NCBI GenBank assembly: GCA_000181795.3
Contig: CM012953.1
Coordinates: 19,543,081 to 19,607,080, forward strand
Length of the DNA stretch: 64,000 bases
Source of the DNA: Trichinella spiralis
Lineage: Eukaryota; Nematoda; Enoplea; Trichinellida; Trichinellidae
Reading direction: 5' to 3'
Shown here: piece after piece, positions 1 through 11,620 of the stretch
Layout: the number at the start of each line of letters is the position of its first letter
Position numbering within the stretch: the stretch's first letter is position 1
The notes under the pieces: generated by a model
What the model saw: the letters and a program-made list of their open reading frames with translations, nothing else
Told to the model about the DNA's origin: nothing
The model's database searches: none
Program-made: the position numbers and the translations under genes

Positions 1-1730
1 ACAGAACAATTTATGTCAGCAAAGAGGATTTAGTTTTCCAGAAAGTATGAAATGATCATCAGAAGAACAGCATAGCATAGTAGTTTCTTTCAATATTTTA
101 CTATGGTTGTTTTATTAATATTTCTCTTTAATTCATACCCTTTGAAATATTTCGTGTCGTGCTATTATCAAATATTGACAATATCAAGCTAGAAATTCTT
201 ATTACGGTTTTATTCATAATTCATAAACATATTTTTTGTTGAATTTATGCCATGAAAATATGCAAAACTGAACATTTGTAGGTGAAACAAAAAATTTTTC
301 AATGCTACCTTTTTGATTTATGACAATTGCAACGTTGCCACGATTTTTTTGTATAAAATGTTGAAGTAAAAATTAACTGTAATTTTTGATCATTTGATAA
401 CGCTGTATAATTTACCAGTCAGTCAATAATCGACTATCATTGATTAAATGCTCACTTTAAGAAAAATTAAATTAGAAAAATAATAAAAACAGGTGTTATC
501 AATGATTGCAGATGTATGCATTAAATGGAATGTACTTTAGCTTGAGTTTTAAAATAAACATTTACCACTAATATTCTAAATTATAATTTAAAATATTTGC
601 TTTTTATTACTACAATCATTTTACAAAAAGTAAACATAAGAAGAAACTGCAACAAAGTCAACCTAACAAATGTTTAAATAAAGAACTTTCATTTTTTAGC
701 ACTTTTACATTCATAAAACAGTAAATGTTTCTAAAAAAATAATAATAAAATAGCAAGATACAAAATGCATAAAAGTTTGGATAAATAATTAAAATAATTA
801 ATGTTCCATTATACAAATTCATTTAATGATAACATTAATAAAGCAGTTTTCAAAAGATTTGCAATCAAACAAAACAATTATAAATAGAATTATAATAGAG
901 AAAACCGAAAAATTAATTTTTCTTTTTCGTATTACTCTTTACAGTCAACGACTTACAACTTATATCTCGTCTGAGTTTACCACACTGATTTAATTGCCCA
1001 GTAAGGTGTGCGCTTAGTTTATTTCTTATTTTTATACATTTATGGTTCACACATTATTTATTTGTGAACCGATCTGATAAGAAGAGGGCTGCTTTTGCTT
1101 GCTATGAAAGTTTGTTGATGCAGCATTTCAACCAAACGAGCAATGACGCAATTTTGCAAATTGAGCTTTGAATAGCCTAAAATTAAAATATTTAATTACG
1201 AGTATACAAGAACATCTTTTTTAACAATATAAGTAACAAAGGTTTAAAAAACTATTGATGCAGAAGCGTTAGCTTCTATTTTATATTTATTATATTTTTT
1301 AAGATTATTTAATTACAAAATATATTTAAAAATTGCATAATTTTGATTCCCGGCTGCAATGAAGCAAAATAACTTTTAGCCAATGAAAAACTGAGAAATT
1401 TCATCCAATTGAAACGCACAACATTTAGCCAATTAAACAGCAACTTAAATGACCAATAAAATTATTTCATAGATTAATTTATTTGCAACCATTTTAAAAG
1501 AATTTATTATGTATAAAACTAAATAATTTCATTTTATTTTATTTATTTTTTATATTTATAAATTTTATTATGTGTAAGCATTCAAATATTCAGCACTGCT
1601 AGGTTCTGATTGCGCAGCCAGTTACAGTACGCAAATTTATACTTGATTACTATTAGGGAATAATTTGACCTCTGAACATTACGCTGCATTTTCAATTTCA
1701 GTTCATTTTGCTCTTTGCTTCCATCGCGTG
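1..1730. other. AT-rich region upstream of Chk1
   Basis: I see no coding sequence here. It holds the presumed Chk1 promoter. The only ordered structure noticed is the CCAAT array listed separately, followed near 1700 by a pyrimidine-rich AG that could accept a spliced leader. Confidence 0.6.
1356..1457 (+). promoter_or_regulatory. 24-nt periodic CCAAT-box array
   Basis: CCAAT pentamers start at 1380, 1405, 1429 and 1453, with a near match (GCAAT) at 1356, so spacing is 24-25 nt throughout. Most are followed by an A/T-rich stretch with GAAA or TAAA. CCAAT boxes are known NF-Y sites and are common in promoters of cell-cycle genes. That this array drives Chk1, whose start is about 275 nt downstream, is inference. 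Confidence 0.5.
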
Positions 1731-1891
1731 ATGTTCCAACACACAATAATTCCGCCTAGCGAACAAACATGGAGTTCGAGACAGGTTATTCCGTTCTGTG
1801 AGGAATGGGATTATGTGCAAACTATTGGAGAAGGATCGTTTGGAGAGTAATGTTTTGTTGTATATATATCCTATATGTTGTATATATATAT

Positions 1892-1941
<50 letters not shown>

Positions 1942-4454
1942 GTATATGTATATATGTACATGCATATTTGTTTATATATATATATATATTTTTGTTTTAT
2001 GCATTAAATTTTTTTTAGAGTTCGATTGCTGTTGAATCGCTGTACGCGTGAAGCAGTTGCAGTGAAACTAATTAAAACTGATCCGGAAAATGAAGAGAGC
2101 GTACGAAACGCACATAAAGAGGTACTTTTAATGTTGTGCGGTATGAAATGGAATAATGCATTGTTTTTTTATTAAGGCACTGATTTCCAAAACAATGCGA
2201 CATGAAAACGTCATTGCTTCAGCAGGTTATCGAAAGGAAAACAACATATACTATATTTTTTTAGAATACGCTCAGGGAGGGGAACTTTATGATCGTATAG
2301 GTAAGCATCAACATGTAATGACTTTAAATGCATACATCTAATTCTTCAGAACCCGACGTTGGTACAGGCGTAGCTCTAGCTCATAAATATTTTTTAGAAT
2401 TGCTTTCAGGAATTGTAAGTTCCTATTTTTTTCTCTTTTACTTCAGTTTCAGGTAATTTTGAAAGTGCTTTTAAGGAATACGTTCACAGCCAAGGCATTG
2501 CACATCGAGATTTGAAGCCTGAAAATCTTTTAATATCAAGTACTGGTAAGTTTCATGAAAATCTGAACTTTTTTAAGTTTTTGAATTACTGTCATTTGTA
2601 GATGTTTTTTTCAGAAAATATTTTCAACTTTTGGGTGTATAGTCTAGTTCATTGTTTGTGATTAACCGAATTTCTTCGTACATTATTTCCTTTGTTATAC
2701 GTTTGTAGAACAATCCTGCTGAACTTTTATTGTAATTGTAAGGCTTTCAGGGCATTGATGTTTATCAGAAACCTTATGCAATTATTAGATAATTGTTCAG
2801 GATTATATCTATTTTTCATCTTTTTAATTATTAGGTTAGGGCATCATTGTGGATGATCAGTTCTAGATAGCTGACATTTTCTGAATAGGACAGCAAATAG
2901 TGGGGATAATCCTTTTAACAATAGAATTGACCTCGTCTTGTCAGGTTGACAATTTTGTAGTCCATCTATCAATCAAGTGCTTTTACAGATAAATATTTCT
3001 TTATCTCAATGTGGTGATCTGGGTCAGTGAGAACAATGAGTAATTTGCGTTAATCCTGTAATGCGTATGTTATACAACAGAAAGTTTTTTTCCAATATAC
3101 ATGATATTGTTGTAATAGTTGGTCTGATCTAGATTGTTCAGGAATTTTGTTGTTATTTCAGGAATGTGGGTTATGCTTGTATTTTAACTTCCAATTTAGG
3201 AGTATTGAAAATTTCTGATTTCGGAATGGCAACCGTTTTTCGAAACAAACACGGTAGAGTACGCAAATTGGGAACGAGATGTGGTACATTCCCATATATG
3301 GCTCCGGAAGTAATCACAGGTTCTTATGATGCTGAACCTGCAGACATTTGGAGCTGCGGGGTTATTCTGGTAGCAATGCTGACCGGAGAATTACCATGGG
3401 ATACACCTGAAAGTGAATGCGAGCGGTATGCAAAGTGGGTTGAAGGAAAATGCTGGAATTTAAGCCCTTGGAGAAGAATCGATTGCTCGGCTTTATGTAA
3501 GTGTATGTATGTTTGTGAAGACTTTTTAATGAATGAAAATTTTTCAGCATTAATAAAGAATATCTTGCGAAGTGAACCTGAAAAAAGAATGAATATAAAG
3601 GAAATTTTGAAACACAAATGGTGTTTGAAAGACTTTTCAAGTATGTCTTATTGTTGTTATGAGCATTTGTATATGTTTTTAATTGATTTAGAAAAATCAT
3701 TTCCTGTGGAACCGTTGAGATTGAAAAGTTTGTGCAGTGATGATGACAAAAAGCGACGTGGAAAACAGCCGGCAACAGTTTGCTCCTCGCAACCTGTTAA
3801 CAGTGGTAAACGAAATGTTGATCGTTGTTTTAATAGCGATGAAGGGACGTCAAGCAAGCGTCCGCACATGGAGTCAGATTTCAATATAAGGAGCTTTTCA
3901 CAGCCATCTAACTTTGATAATTTGCTGCTGAGCAGCCAGTCCACTTCGCAGCCATCAAATTTGGTATGACTTGCGCTGTATGACTGAAAGCGCTGTGTGA
4001 AATGTGAATTCGACTTTCCACAGGTTCCAATTCAGGATGCCATTGACAAACTGGTGAAGCGAATGACACGCTTAGAATTCAGTTTGCCTCCTGATGAAGC
4101 TGTAAACAAAGTTGAAGAAGCCTGCTCTGATGCAGGCATGGGAACTGTGCGTGCAAGTTGTAATGAATTATCGGTAACAACTGTAGATAGTCGACGCAAC
4201 CCACTTTCTATCAAAGTGACAGCTTATGCAATGAAAGATTTGACAATGATCGACTTTCGATTGTCGAAGGTTTCCCCTTTACATCATGTTGTATTGCGCT
4301 CTGATAGTTTTGAATGCTTTGCTTTTAGGGAGATGGTATTGATTTTAAAAGAACTTTTAAACTTTTAAAAGAGCGTTTAAATGATTCCATGTCACTCGGC
4401 CATTCGGTCCATTCGGAGTGTCAGCCTTCTACATCCAGAACATCTCCACAATAA
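1731..4454 (+). CDS. chk-1: Checkpoint kinase Chk1
   Basis: Serine/threonine kinase of the DNA-damage and replication checkpoint, normally activated by ATR and acting on Cdc25. Ten exons by eye: 1731-1846, 2019-2121, 2177-2300, 2350-2414, 2476-2545, 3200-3496, 3548-3640, 3692-3963, 4024-4269, 4329-4454, giving 503 aa (human Chk1 476). The glycine loop GEGSFGEV (about residue 33), lysine in VAVK (about 55), catalytic [10 protein letters not shown] (Asp about 148), SDFGMA and MAPEV are all present, so it should be active. After a Ser-rich linker, residues about 385-490 resemble the KA1-like autoinhibitory domain of Chk1. The Met at 1731 was chosen because it follows a likely trans-splice acceptor near 1700 and precedes the kinase domain by about 30 residues. 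Intron 1 holds a TA/TATG microsatellite and intron 5 is 654 nt. Convergent with the next gene. The exact N-terminus is the least certain part. Confidence 0.93.
1860..1995. repeat. TA/TATG microsatellite in Chk1 intron 1
   Basis: Runs of TA dinucleotides broken by CATA and TGTA units fill most of the first Chk1 intron. They create several spurious Tyr/Ile-rich open frames on both strands. Confidence 0.9.
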
Positions 4455-4848
4455 TTATTTATTTCTATAATATACTCTACTAAGCGTGTCAGATATTTTG
4501 TATGACCGTTTTAGCGTCAATTAATTTTCCATTTATTTATTTACTCATTTCTTTAATGTTTTAGTTTTATTGTTTATTTATTTATTCAGAAGATTATTAT
4601 TTTTGTATTTGTTAAGTTTAATTTAGCAAAATTTATATAGCACGCATTGAAATAAAATTATAGCCCAAATGATTTTGAAATGTTTGAATTTGAAGACAAT
4701 ATAAACAAGACGAACAATACATAAATACAAAAAAAACATAAATACAATATAGTGCAAATACGTTGTTTCTAAGCAAAAGCAAAAAAATTTATTCTTATGC
4801 ACCGCGGTAAAAGAAATGTAATTGATACACATAATAAAATTATACCAT
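4455..4848. other. Intergenic gap between two convergent genes
   Basis: This AT-rich gap lies between the Chk1 and CEP95-like stop codons. It presumably holds both 3' UTRs. I see no gene in it. Confidence 0.6.
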
Positions 4849-6157
4849 TCATATTGTGAAATCTTTTTCCTCAATTAAGTTCATTTCATTCAACAACTTT
4901 CTGGAAATTTTATCTTTAAAATCATTAATTAATAATTGCTTTTTATGCAATTTATTTTCCAAATTTGCTTTCATTCGTACAACCTGTGCTTTCAAGTGTC
5001 GTTGTCGCCATTGAATATTCTGACAGGAAATTCGTGCTCTTTTCAAAGAATTCAAGTAGTGACGCCTTTTAACTGCTGAATCCAGAAGCAACTTCTTACA
5101 TATGCTCAGCTCTGGAATTGCTTTCAAATCTGACAATAAGCGATGTTTATCCGACTTCAATGCTGCAACATTTTTGCGTCGATAATCTCGCATTCGCTTT
5201 TGTCGTAAATATTGAAGACGAGGAGAATAAATGACAGATCGTGGTTTTGGTGCTGTTCGTGAAGGTGCAATTTTCTTCGGAACTTGTAAATCTTTATCAT
5301 CTTTAGCTGAAGGAATTTCGACTTTTGCAACGGCTTCTCCTTTAAAAATATCATCCTTATCCTCGTCTTTTTCTTTACACAAACATTCATATATACTGTC
5401 GAACAATTTCAGCACTGCAAACCAAGCTTGTGCTTTGTGTGAAAGTAAGTCCTTAATTTCAAATTACATCACTCTATCTACTTCTCTGCATATGTAATTG
5501 AAAATAATTACTCACATTGGCGGTGAATATTTCTTGTAAATCGAAGCTGATAAAATTTTCCGAAATACATTCTATTATGGATGTAAGTAAAACTGACGGA
5601 ACAGCAAACTGAGGAAGCACTGGATCATATTCCATAGCAGGTACACAAACGGCGCAATACAGATCGTAGATAAATTGTGCTAAAATACAAAATAAAAAGC
5701 GCACACATAACAATTATTCAACACGTCCCATTGAACATACATTGGTTTATCTTCAACTGCCAATTAAATCAAGCATAAATTTAACTGTTTTCTGCAAGAT
5801 AAACCGATAATTTTATTAAATAATTTGATTAAAGGGATAAGATACTGAAAATTCCATTCCAATGAAGTTATAAACTGGTAATTAAATTCATTTTGATTCA
5901 TCATATTCTTTCTGTAATCTATAAACTGACAGTTTAAGTAAAATTTATTACTGAGAAAGAAAGTATTATTAATCACATTAATGTTGAATAAAGTTGTACA
6001 CAATGAAAAAATAATTTAAGATGTCCTCCAAATGAAATGTACCTCAAGAATAAAAAACAAGCATACCATTTAAGTCATTCAAAGATTTATACTTAAAATT
6101 GCTAATTTTACATTTTTCTGCCAAACTAGCGCTCATGGACATTATCATGCCTTCCAT
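4849..6157 (-). CDS. CEP95-like CH-domain and coiled-coil protein
   Basis: Three exons on the minus strand (6157-6067, 5679-5516, 5451-4849) join in frame to 285 aa. Residues about 10-110 follow the pattern of the N-terminal calponin-homology-like domain of centrosomal CEP95: a leading KCKI, then FIYDLY, then SLL-type hydrophobic helices, ending in KLFDSIYECL. Next come an acidic Lys/Asp/Glu stretch and a basic C-terminal half rich in Arg, Lys, Gln and Leu that should form a coiled coil. Vertebrate CEP95 is much longer (about 800 aa), so this would be a reduced homologue. A microtubule or centrosome role is inferred from that resemblance only. The 386-nt first intron holds no gene. The start is the first of four Met codons in exon 1. 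Other CH-like centrosomal or ciliary proteins are possible. Confidence 0.55.
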
Positions 6158-6563
6158 TTTTCAAAATTTCTCAGATACACTAATTTGCAATAACAAATTT
6201 TAGGTTCAATTCTTACAGTATGAATCAGTAATTCTAAAAACAATTGGCTAAAAATATTTTTAAAATATAAAAACTGTTAAAATTTATATTAGTTACTTCT
6301 TTATTCACAATTTTTTAAATAAATGTTTATCAAGGTATGCATGAATGGTAATGATATTTAGCTCCACTGTATTTTCAAGTTGTTGTTGTATTGCTTTGAA
6401 ACTTTTTCAATTGTTTTATTCTATATCTGTAAATGTTTGATTTTGCCTGTTTAACAGTTCTGAAAGCGGTTCTAAGCAAACATTGCACTATAATAAAATA
6501 CATTGTGGTAAAGCATTTTATTTTGGGCAACCAATAAAATTACATAATAAACAACAAATTATT
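6158..6563. other. AT-rich spacer
   Basis: Lies between the CEP95-like start and the Chk1 remnant. It may hold the CEP95-like promoter. I see no coding feature. Confidence 0.5.
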
Positions 6564-7088
6564 TTAAAATCTTCCATGAAGATAAGTAATAGTGCAACTT
6601 TGACCAGGCACACCCATATTATAACGGTAATAATTATATGTATATATATTAAATCGATAATAATACGCTGCCTCTTCATCCGACACGGTGCTGCGTTTAC
6701 CACTAAACAATCTGAAAAGTTTTGACACACAATCCAGTATTTTCGATCGACATGATTGCAGAATCGATGCCTTAAACAATAATGTTTTATTCCATTTCAT
6801 TCTGAAAATTATATAAAAAACCTTTTCATTTGCACTTTTCGTAGGAATTTTCATTATTTCCATCACAATCCTGTCACCTGTCATACGGTTCCATAGTACG
6901 CGAATGCTGAAATAAATTTATTGTATTAAAAATTATACATGTGCTATAAATTATTACACTTCAACGTCTCCTTCTCCAGCAACTTCTGCATAATCCCAAG
7001 CTTCACAAAATGGAATACCCTCCTTTGGCTTCCATGCTTCAGGTGGTATATTGAGGTCAGGCAACATGGCAGAATCGAAACACTCCAT
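6564..7088 (-). pseudogene. Degenerate inverted copy of Chk1 5' exons
   Basis: Read on the minus strand from an ATG at 7088, the frame matches Chk1 exon 1: IPFCEAWDY against IPFCEEWDY, then GEGDVEV in place of GEGSFGEV. A phase-2 intron falls at the same place, and the next exon (RVLWNRMTGDR) aligns with Chk1 [12 protein letters not shown] second intron position is also kept, and its intron shares 14 identical bases (atgaaatggaataa) with Chk1 intron 2. The glycine loop is broken and the catalytic lysine site reads VMEIMK, not VAVKLIK, so no kinase activity is expected. Similarity fades about 20 codons into the third exon, and the HRD and DFG motifs are absent. A pseudogene is the simplest reading. 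A short expressed paralogue is not excluded. Confidence 0.75.
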
Positions 7089-7329
7089 GGACTGAACTGC
7101 AACGGAAAACAATCAAAGCATTCCCTAATAATAATTAAGTATAAATGTGGTTTACTGTAGATTGTCATCTAATCAAAATATTGAATTGGTATTTGTATTT
7201 TTATGCAAAAAATTTAAAAAAAGACTACATTGTATATTATAAAAAATTTCAAAATAAATAAATTTCAATAATAAAATAAAGCGTGAAATTGCATTAACAA
7301 TGATAAACCGAAGCATTAAAGTCTATATG

Positions 7330-8070
7330 TTTGATTGATGGGAAACGCGCACAGCTGCCCGCTGTCTTGTTTGAGCGAGGTCTGTTGATATATCTCTACT
7401 GCTCTAATTTTATTAGTCTGCTTTCTGGCTTCTTTAAGGAGAAAAAGTGCTCTTACAGTTGCAGAATAGATGAAGATCGAATGAATATAAGAAATACACT
7501 CAAAATGTGCATCGAATAGCTTCCATCTTTAGCGAGTCGCCCTCAAGGGGCCACTCTTCGGTTTCCGCGCCGCCGCATCCTCCATGGATGGCATAGTTCT
7601 CTAGCGATTCTCTGACTACGCCTTGCGTTTCTTCCCGACGTCTCCCCATACAACACAACTTTTATTTACATTGACATTACAACACAGCAGCGCACACGCA
7701 CCCACGCTGCTCACAACTCCTGTCCACCGTTGGACTGTTGGTGCTTATTGTATCCTGTTTTCGGATCACGGTATGCGGATTCACTTCCCGTGGAGCCCTT
7801 AATTGGCGGCGTTTGCTCAGCTCGCTCCAGGGGGTCAACTTTGGTAGCTCTTATCTTGCCGCGCCTCACTTTATTGCCCATCCGTTTGGTCGCCGGCGTC
7901 TTCTTGTGCCATTGTTCAGAAATAGCCTAACCTGCGGCCGCTGTGACCTTTTGACACGGGCGACGCTCCTAATTAGTGTCTTCTCATATCCATCGTATAA
8001 TATAAAGAACATAAAGGGATGCGGTCAAATGCAGATAACATTTGCCCAGTGCTAGTTAAATACAATATAC
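7330..8070. other. GC-rich island, probable transposon remnant
   Basis: Base composition changes abruptly to GC-rich, with CG-containing runs, unlike its surroundings and like the retrotransposon block at 12-16 kb. The longest frames (for example 7738-8055 +) match no family I recognise. A decayed LTR or leader of a retroelement is likely, but no RT, integrase or zinc-knuckle motif was found. Confidence 0.35.
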
Positions 8071-8399
8071 ACGGGCAGGTGCTCGATTTTCCGTAGTCTG
8101 TTGCACATGATTACACTAGCATAATCTAACAAAGATGTTTTTTTACAACAGTCACTTAATCATCTTTAAGTTAAATAATAACAAATCATTAAATAAATTA
8201 GACAACCAGGAGCAAATTATTACCCATCAACATTTGTGCAAGAATCTTGGTCTATGAATAAGCAGATTTTTTGTTCATCATAACTACTTTATTTATCACA
8301 TTTAATATAAATAATTTTTACAAAAATTATTCTCTATCCGCTGATAATCAACGTAAGAAAATTTGGTCTGTATTGAAATAACTTGCTAAAAAAATGGTT

Positions 8400-9240
8400 T
8401 CTACAACAAACTAATCAATTGCAGGCTCACCCAGACGGTTTCTGGTTTAATTCCGCATAACACTAACATTATTTTGTCCAGCAATGAAAAAATAGACATT
8501 TCGAAAAAACGTTTTTCGCCATTTTTTTTGCAAAACAGCCGAGTCTATAGTCCACGAAATTTTGAACTTTACGAGAAAAATGTTTTTCTCCAAAAATTAC
8601 TGGAATTGATTTATATCAATCAGTATTTATTAGCCAACTACTACAAACGTATCCGCGCCGGGCTTTACTGCATTTTTTGGAGATATGCCAGAAAAAGAGA
8701 AACCAAATATAGGATTTTAATGGTGTTGAAGTAAAAAGAATTGAAAAATAAAATTTCAATGAATATGTATATGAAATTATTTCATTAATTTTTACACCCG
8801 AACGATCAATGTTTTCAGCAAAAAGGGAATTTATTTTAATAACAATTGTTCCTGATTTTTATTTGTCTTACAGAAACTATCAAAATCAAAACCTTTGTTT
8901 GCTCAATTTTTTGATTGATTAAAATTTAGAGATAAGAATAATCTAAAATTTTCAGATTGAAATGCAATTTTCAGGCAATATGCCACTCTATCTCTTCCCT
9001 AAATGTCAAACCCCCAAACCGGCAATTTTATAATATTTCTGAAAAACTCATCGATTGTGGGTTACTGAAAATTTACATACCTTTAACTGGCACAGTATTG
9101 TTTGCACTTATGAAAAACAATTTTCTAATACGCAACAAAACAATATACAGCAATATCCCGCTTAACCCAGTCCCGCTTAATGCTGTTTTTCGGCATGTCA
9201 CGTGACTCATTTTTCCTTAAAGTGAGAAATTTTGCAAAGT
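8400..9240. repeat. Dispersed noncoding repeat, copy A
   Basis: Shares long stretches with 19412-20560 and 23356-23640, for example the segment around aacaattgttcctgattttt and the block beginning near ggcaatatgcca. No coding capacity is evident. Probably a nonautonomous transposon or an old satellite-like family that is itself a target for other elements. Confidence 0.75.
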
Positions 9241-10026
9241 ATTTTTAACAGCACTGAAACGATTTTATTATATCATGTTGCTTGAGTTATTTCATACATC
9301 CTATCAATCATTTCTGTTAACTTGTTTGGATTCTGTTAGTATATATTCGATCATATATTTTTGGTGTGCTGTGTTCATCATCTTACAACTAGGGCCATAG
9401 CAATGTTGACTTGAAACAACTGGCAGAGCTATGCACTGTTAGTAAACCAACAATCTTTGCTTCAAAAGAAGATATATATTTGAGAACTCTAACATTAGAA
9501 TTCCTCAAGAACAGCATCACCAACATTACACAAATCATGGACCAGTTCATAAAGCAGGACCATGATGATGAGGGACGTTCCAAATCAAGACATGATGTCC
9601 TTGAAATGATATGTTGTTATGAAAAAAAATTCTACATGACAGAAAACATAAAGAGAGACAGTTAAACATGCTTGGCAGTTTCATCACAAAGAAATCTAAG
9701 GTGAGAAATTAAAGGCTGGTCTATCATTGCAATGAGTAATATGAACCGTAAAGTATGCAAACAGTTTGTTAAATACTTATAATAAATTTTTTTGTACATA
9801 TTCTGAGTTTTGTTGGAACCGATGAACTATAAACACATGCCATAATGACCCCGTATAACGTTGTTTTGCTTAACGCACTTTTTTCATGAACAGATCAAGA
9901 GCCTTAAGGAGGATTTGTAATTACTTTAAGCAGTTCTATAATTACAGCAGTTTAATATAAATTAGTTATATGTAAAATGCTATTAGATTTCACATTACTG
10001 CCCATTTTAATTTTTTAAGTGATACT
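9241..10026. other. Spacer with weak DNA-transposon-like traces
   Basis: Contains one 84-codon frame (9411-9665 +) and a tract near 9847-9886 (cgtataacgttg and gcttaacgca) that resembles ends of pogo/Tigger elements. No catalytic motif or paired inverted ends could be shown, so no element is called. Confidence 0.3.
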
Positions 10027-10405
10027 TGTTGAGAATTCTGTAATATACTATGTACCTGTATATCAAAAAAGGACTTCTTACTGTGGTTTGGAGTGATATA
10101 TATAGATTCGACGTGCCCGTGTGTCTTGTGTGCTATTTGAGTTCGCGTGTGATTGTTTTTGTTTTCACTGTATCTTGTTATTTGTATAGGGTAGTGTTTG
10201 TTGAATAAATCGTTCATACAAATACTATCTGATCGATCTATAGAACAGATTGCGCTAGAGATGATCTTTATATAGAACTTTGAATAGACTGTTCCTTATG
10301 GAATGGAGACCATCGAAGTCGACAAGAACTCCTTAATAGAATAAATCCCGCTCAGAATAAGAAAGCTGAACATCCTTATAGAAAGTGGGTTTCTTTTCGA
10401 CAACA
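10027..10405 (+). repeat. 5' LTR of BEL/Pao element
   Basis: Begins tgttgagaattctg and ends cgacaaca, so it has TG...CA-type ends. It is about 379 bp and is followed at once by the presumed primer-binding area (ggtgccacgagccgg) and then BEL/Pao gag coding sequence. A nearly full-length inverted match is at 58768-59150. Confidence 0.8.
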
Positions 10406-11620
10406 TAAATTTTTGGTGCCACGAGCCGGGAAAGAGAAGCGTTTCTACTATAGAAAATTCGCTGAAGAGTTGAAATAGAACAAGATGATAGCGATAACGA
10501 AGAAAAGAGATGTGGGACATCGTCGTCTGAATCATTGGCTACGTATGATAGAAGATTATATCAAACAGGATACTAAACCGAATGTCATCGAGTCAACATT
10601 GGAGACTTTGGAGCGAAGGTATGAGGAATTCTATCGGCTTCAGCTTTCGTACGAAGAAACGATCCAGGATGATGAAGAGTTAGATGAAGCAGTTAAGAAA
10701 TGGACAGCTATTGACTGTCAGGTGGTCGCCGTTCGCGCTTCGGCTGGAGAATACATTCGAGATAAGCAAACTGGTGCTGAAAGTATAGAACCGACGCAGC
10801 CTATAACGACCATTCAAAGTATCAATCTGCCTTAGTATAAATTGCCAGAATTTAATGGTAATCCGCTGAAGTATAATTTATTTTGGGAACAGTTTGAAGA
10901 GCATGTCCACAGACGATCAGACATTGCAGATTCTATCAAGTTCTTATACATCATCTCTGTCTTGAGTGGTGCAGCACGTTCTACTGTTGAGGGATTACCT
11001 GTCACCTCAGGTAACTGTTCGAAAGCAAGAGACATATTAAAGGAATGATTTGGTTTCGACGAGCTGACCATTCAGCTTTATGTGAAGAGCTTGATGAATG
11101 ATTTCAATGATAGATCCTTGTCTCCTGAGAAAATGGAAGCGACGCATGATCATTTGAACATGCACTTGAGAGCTCTTGGTTTACTTGACCCAGACTTCGG
11201 TAACATTCGTCAAGTGTCTATTCAAGTTTTGATCGAATTGTTTGAAGGTGTCTTACATTAGTGGATTACAACTTCAAACAAAGTGGGATGTGAAAGTGCT
11301 GTAAGATCGAAAGAGAGCGTCTGATTTGAAGTACGTTTTATCGTTTTTACAAGAAGCGAATACTCAACGCTCGAGGAATACTCACTCACACAAGAGTGGT
11401 GAACGCCCATTTCCACGTCAGGCAGTTCCCTCTGCTACTTCAGTTATAGTAGTTAAAACCAAACAGATGTTCCGATGTCCCATATGCGAAGATTTGCATC
11501 GCGTCCAGAGATGTAGAAAATACCTGGCAATGAGCACTTCGGAACGTTGGAAGACGGCGAAACAGTACAGTCTGTGTTTCCGTTGCTTAATGCAAAATCA
11601 TAGAGGCGTCCTTTTGGTTC
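10406..11620 (+). mobile_element. BEL/Pao retrotransposon gag fragment, broken
   Basis: After the LTR, frame 10485-10835 and its continuation to about 11615 read as a BEL/Pao Gag. LPEFNGNPLKY and VLSGAARSTVEGLPVTS match the conserved Gag core, and near 11470-11600 a pair of knuckles follows (CPICEDLHRVQRC and CFRCLMQNH). In-frame stops at about 10835, 11046, 11260 and later show it is dead. It stops abruptly at about 11615-11630, where gypsy-type Gag begins, so the gypsy element probably inserted here or replaced the rest. No BEL protease, RT or 3' LTR is present in this window. Confidence 0.8.

Noticed and set aside
1698..2035. Tyr/Ile-rich frames on both strands
   Set aside because: Products of the TA microsatellite in Chk1 intron 1.
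4454..4849. Functional link between Chk1 and the convergent CEP95-like gene
   Set aside because: Centrosomal roles of both families made it tempting, but adjacency alone is no evidence.
9411..9665. 84-codon frame in a possible pogo/Tigger-like relic
   Set aside because: No helix-turn-helix or DDE motif and no paired inverted ends; similarity was only an impression.
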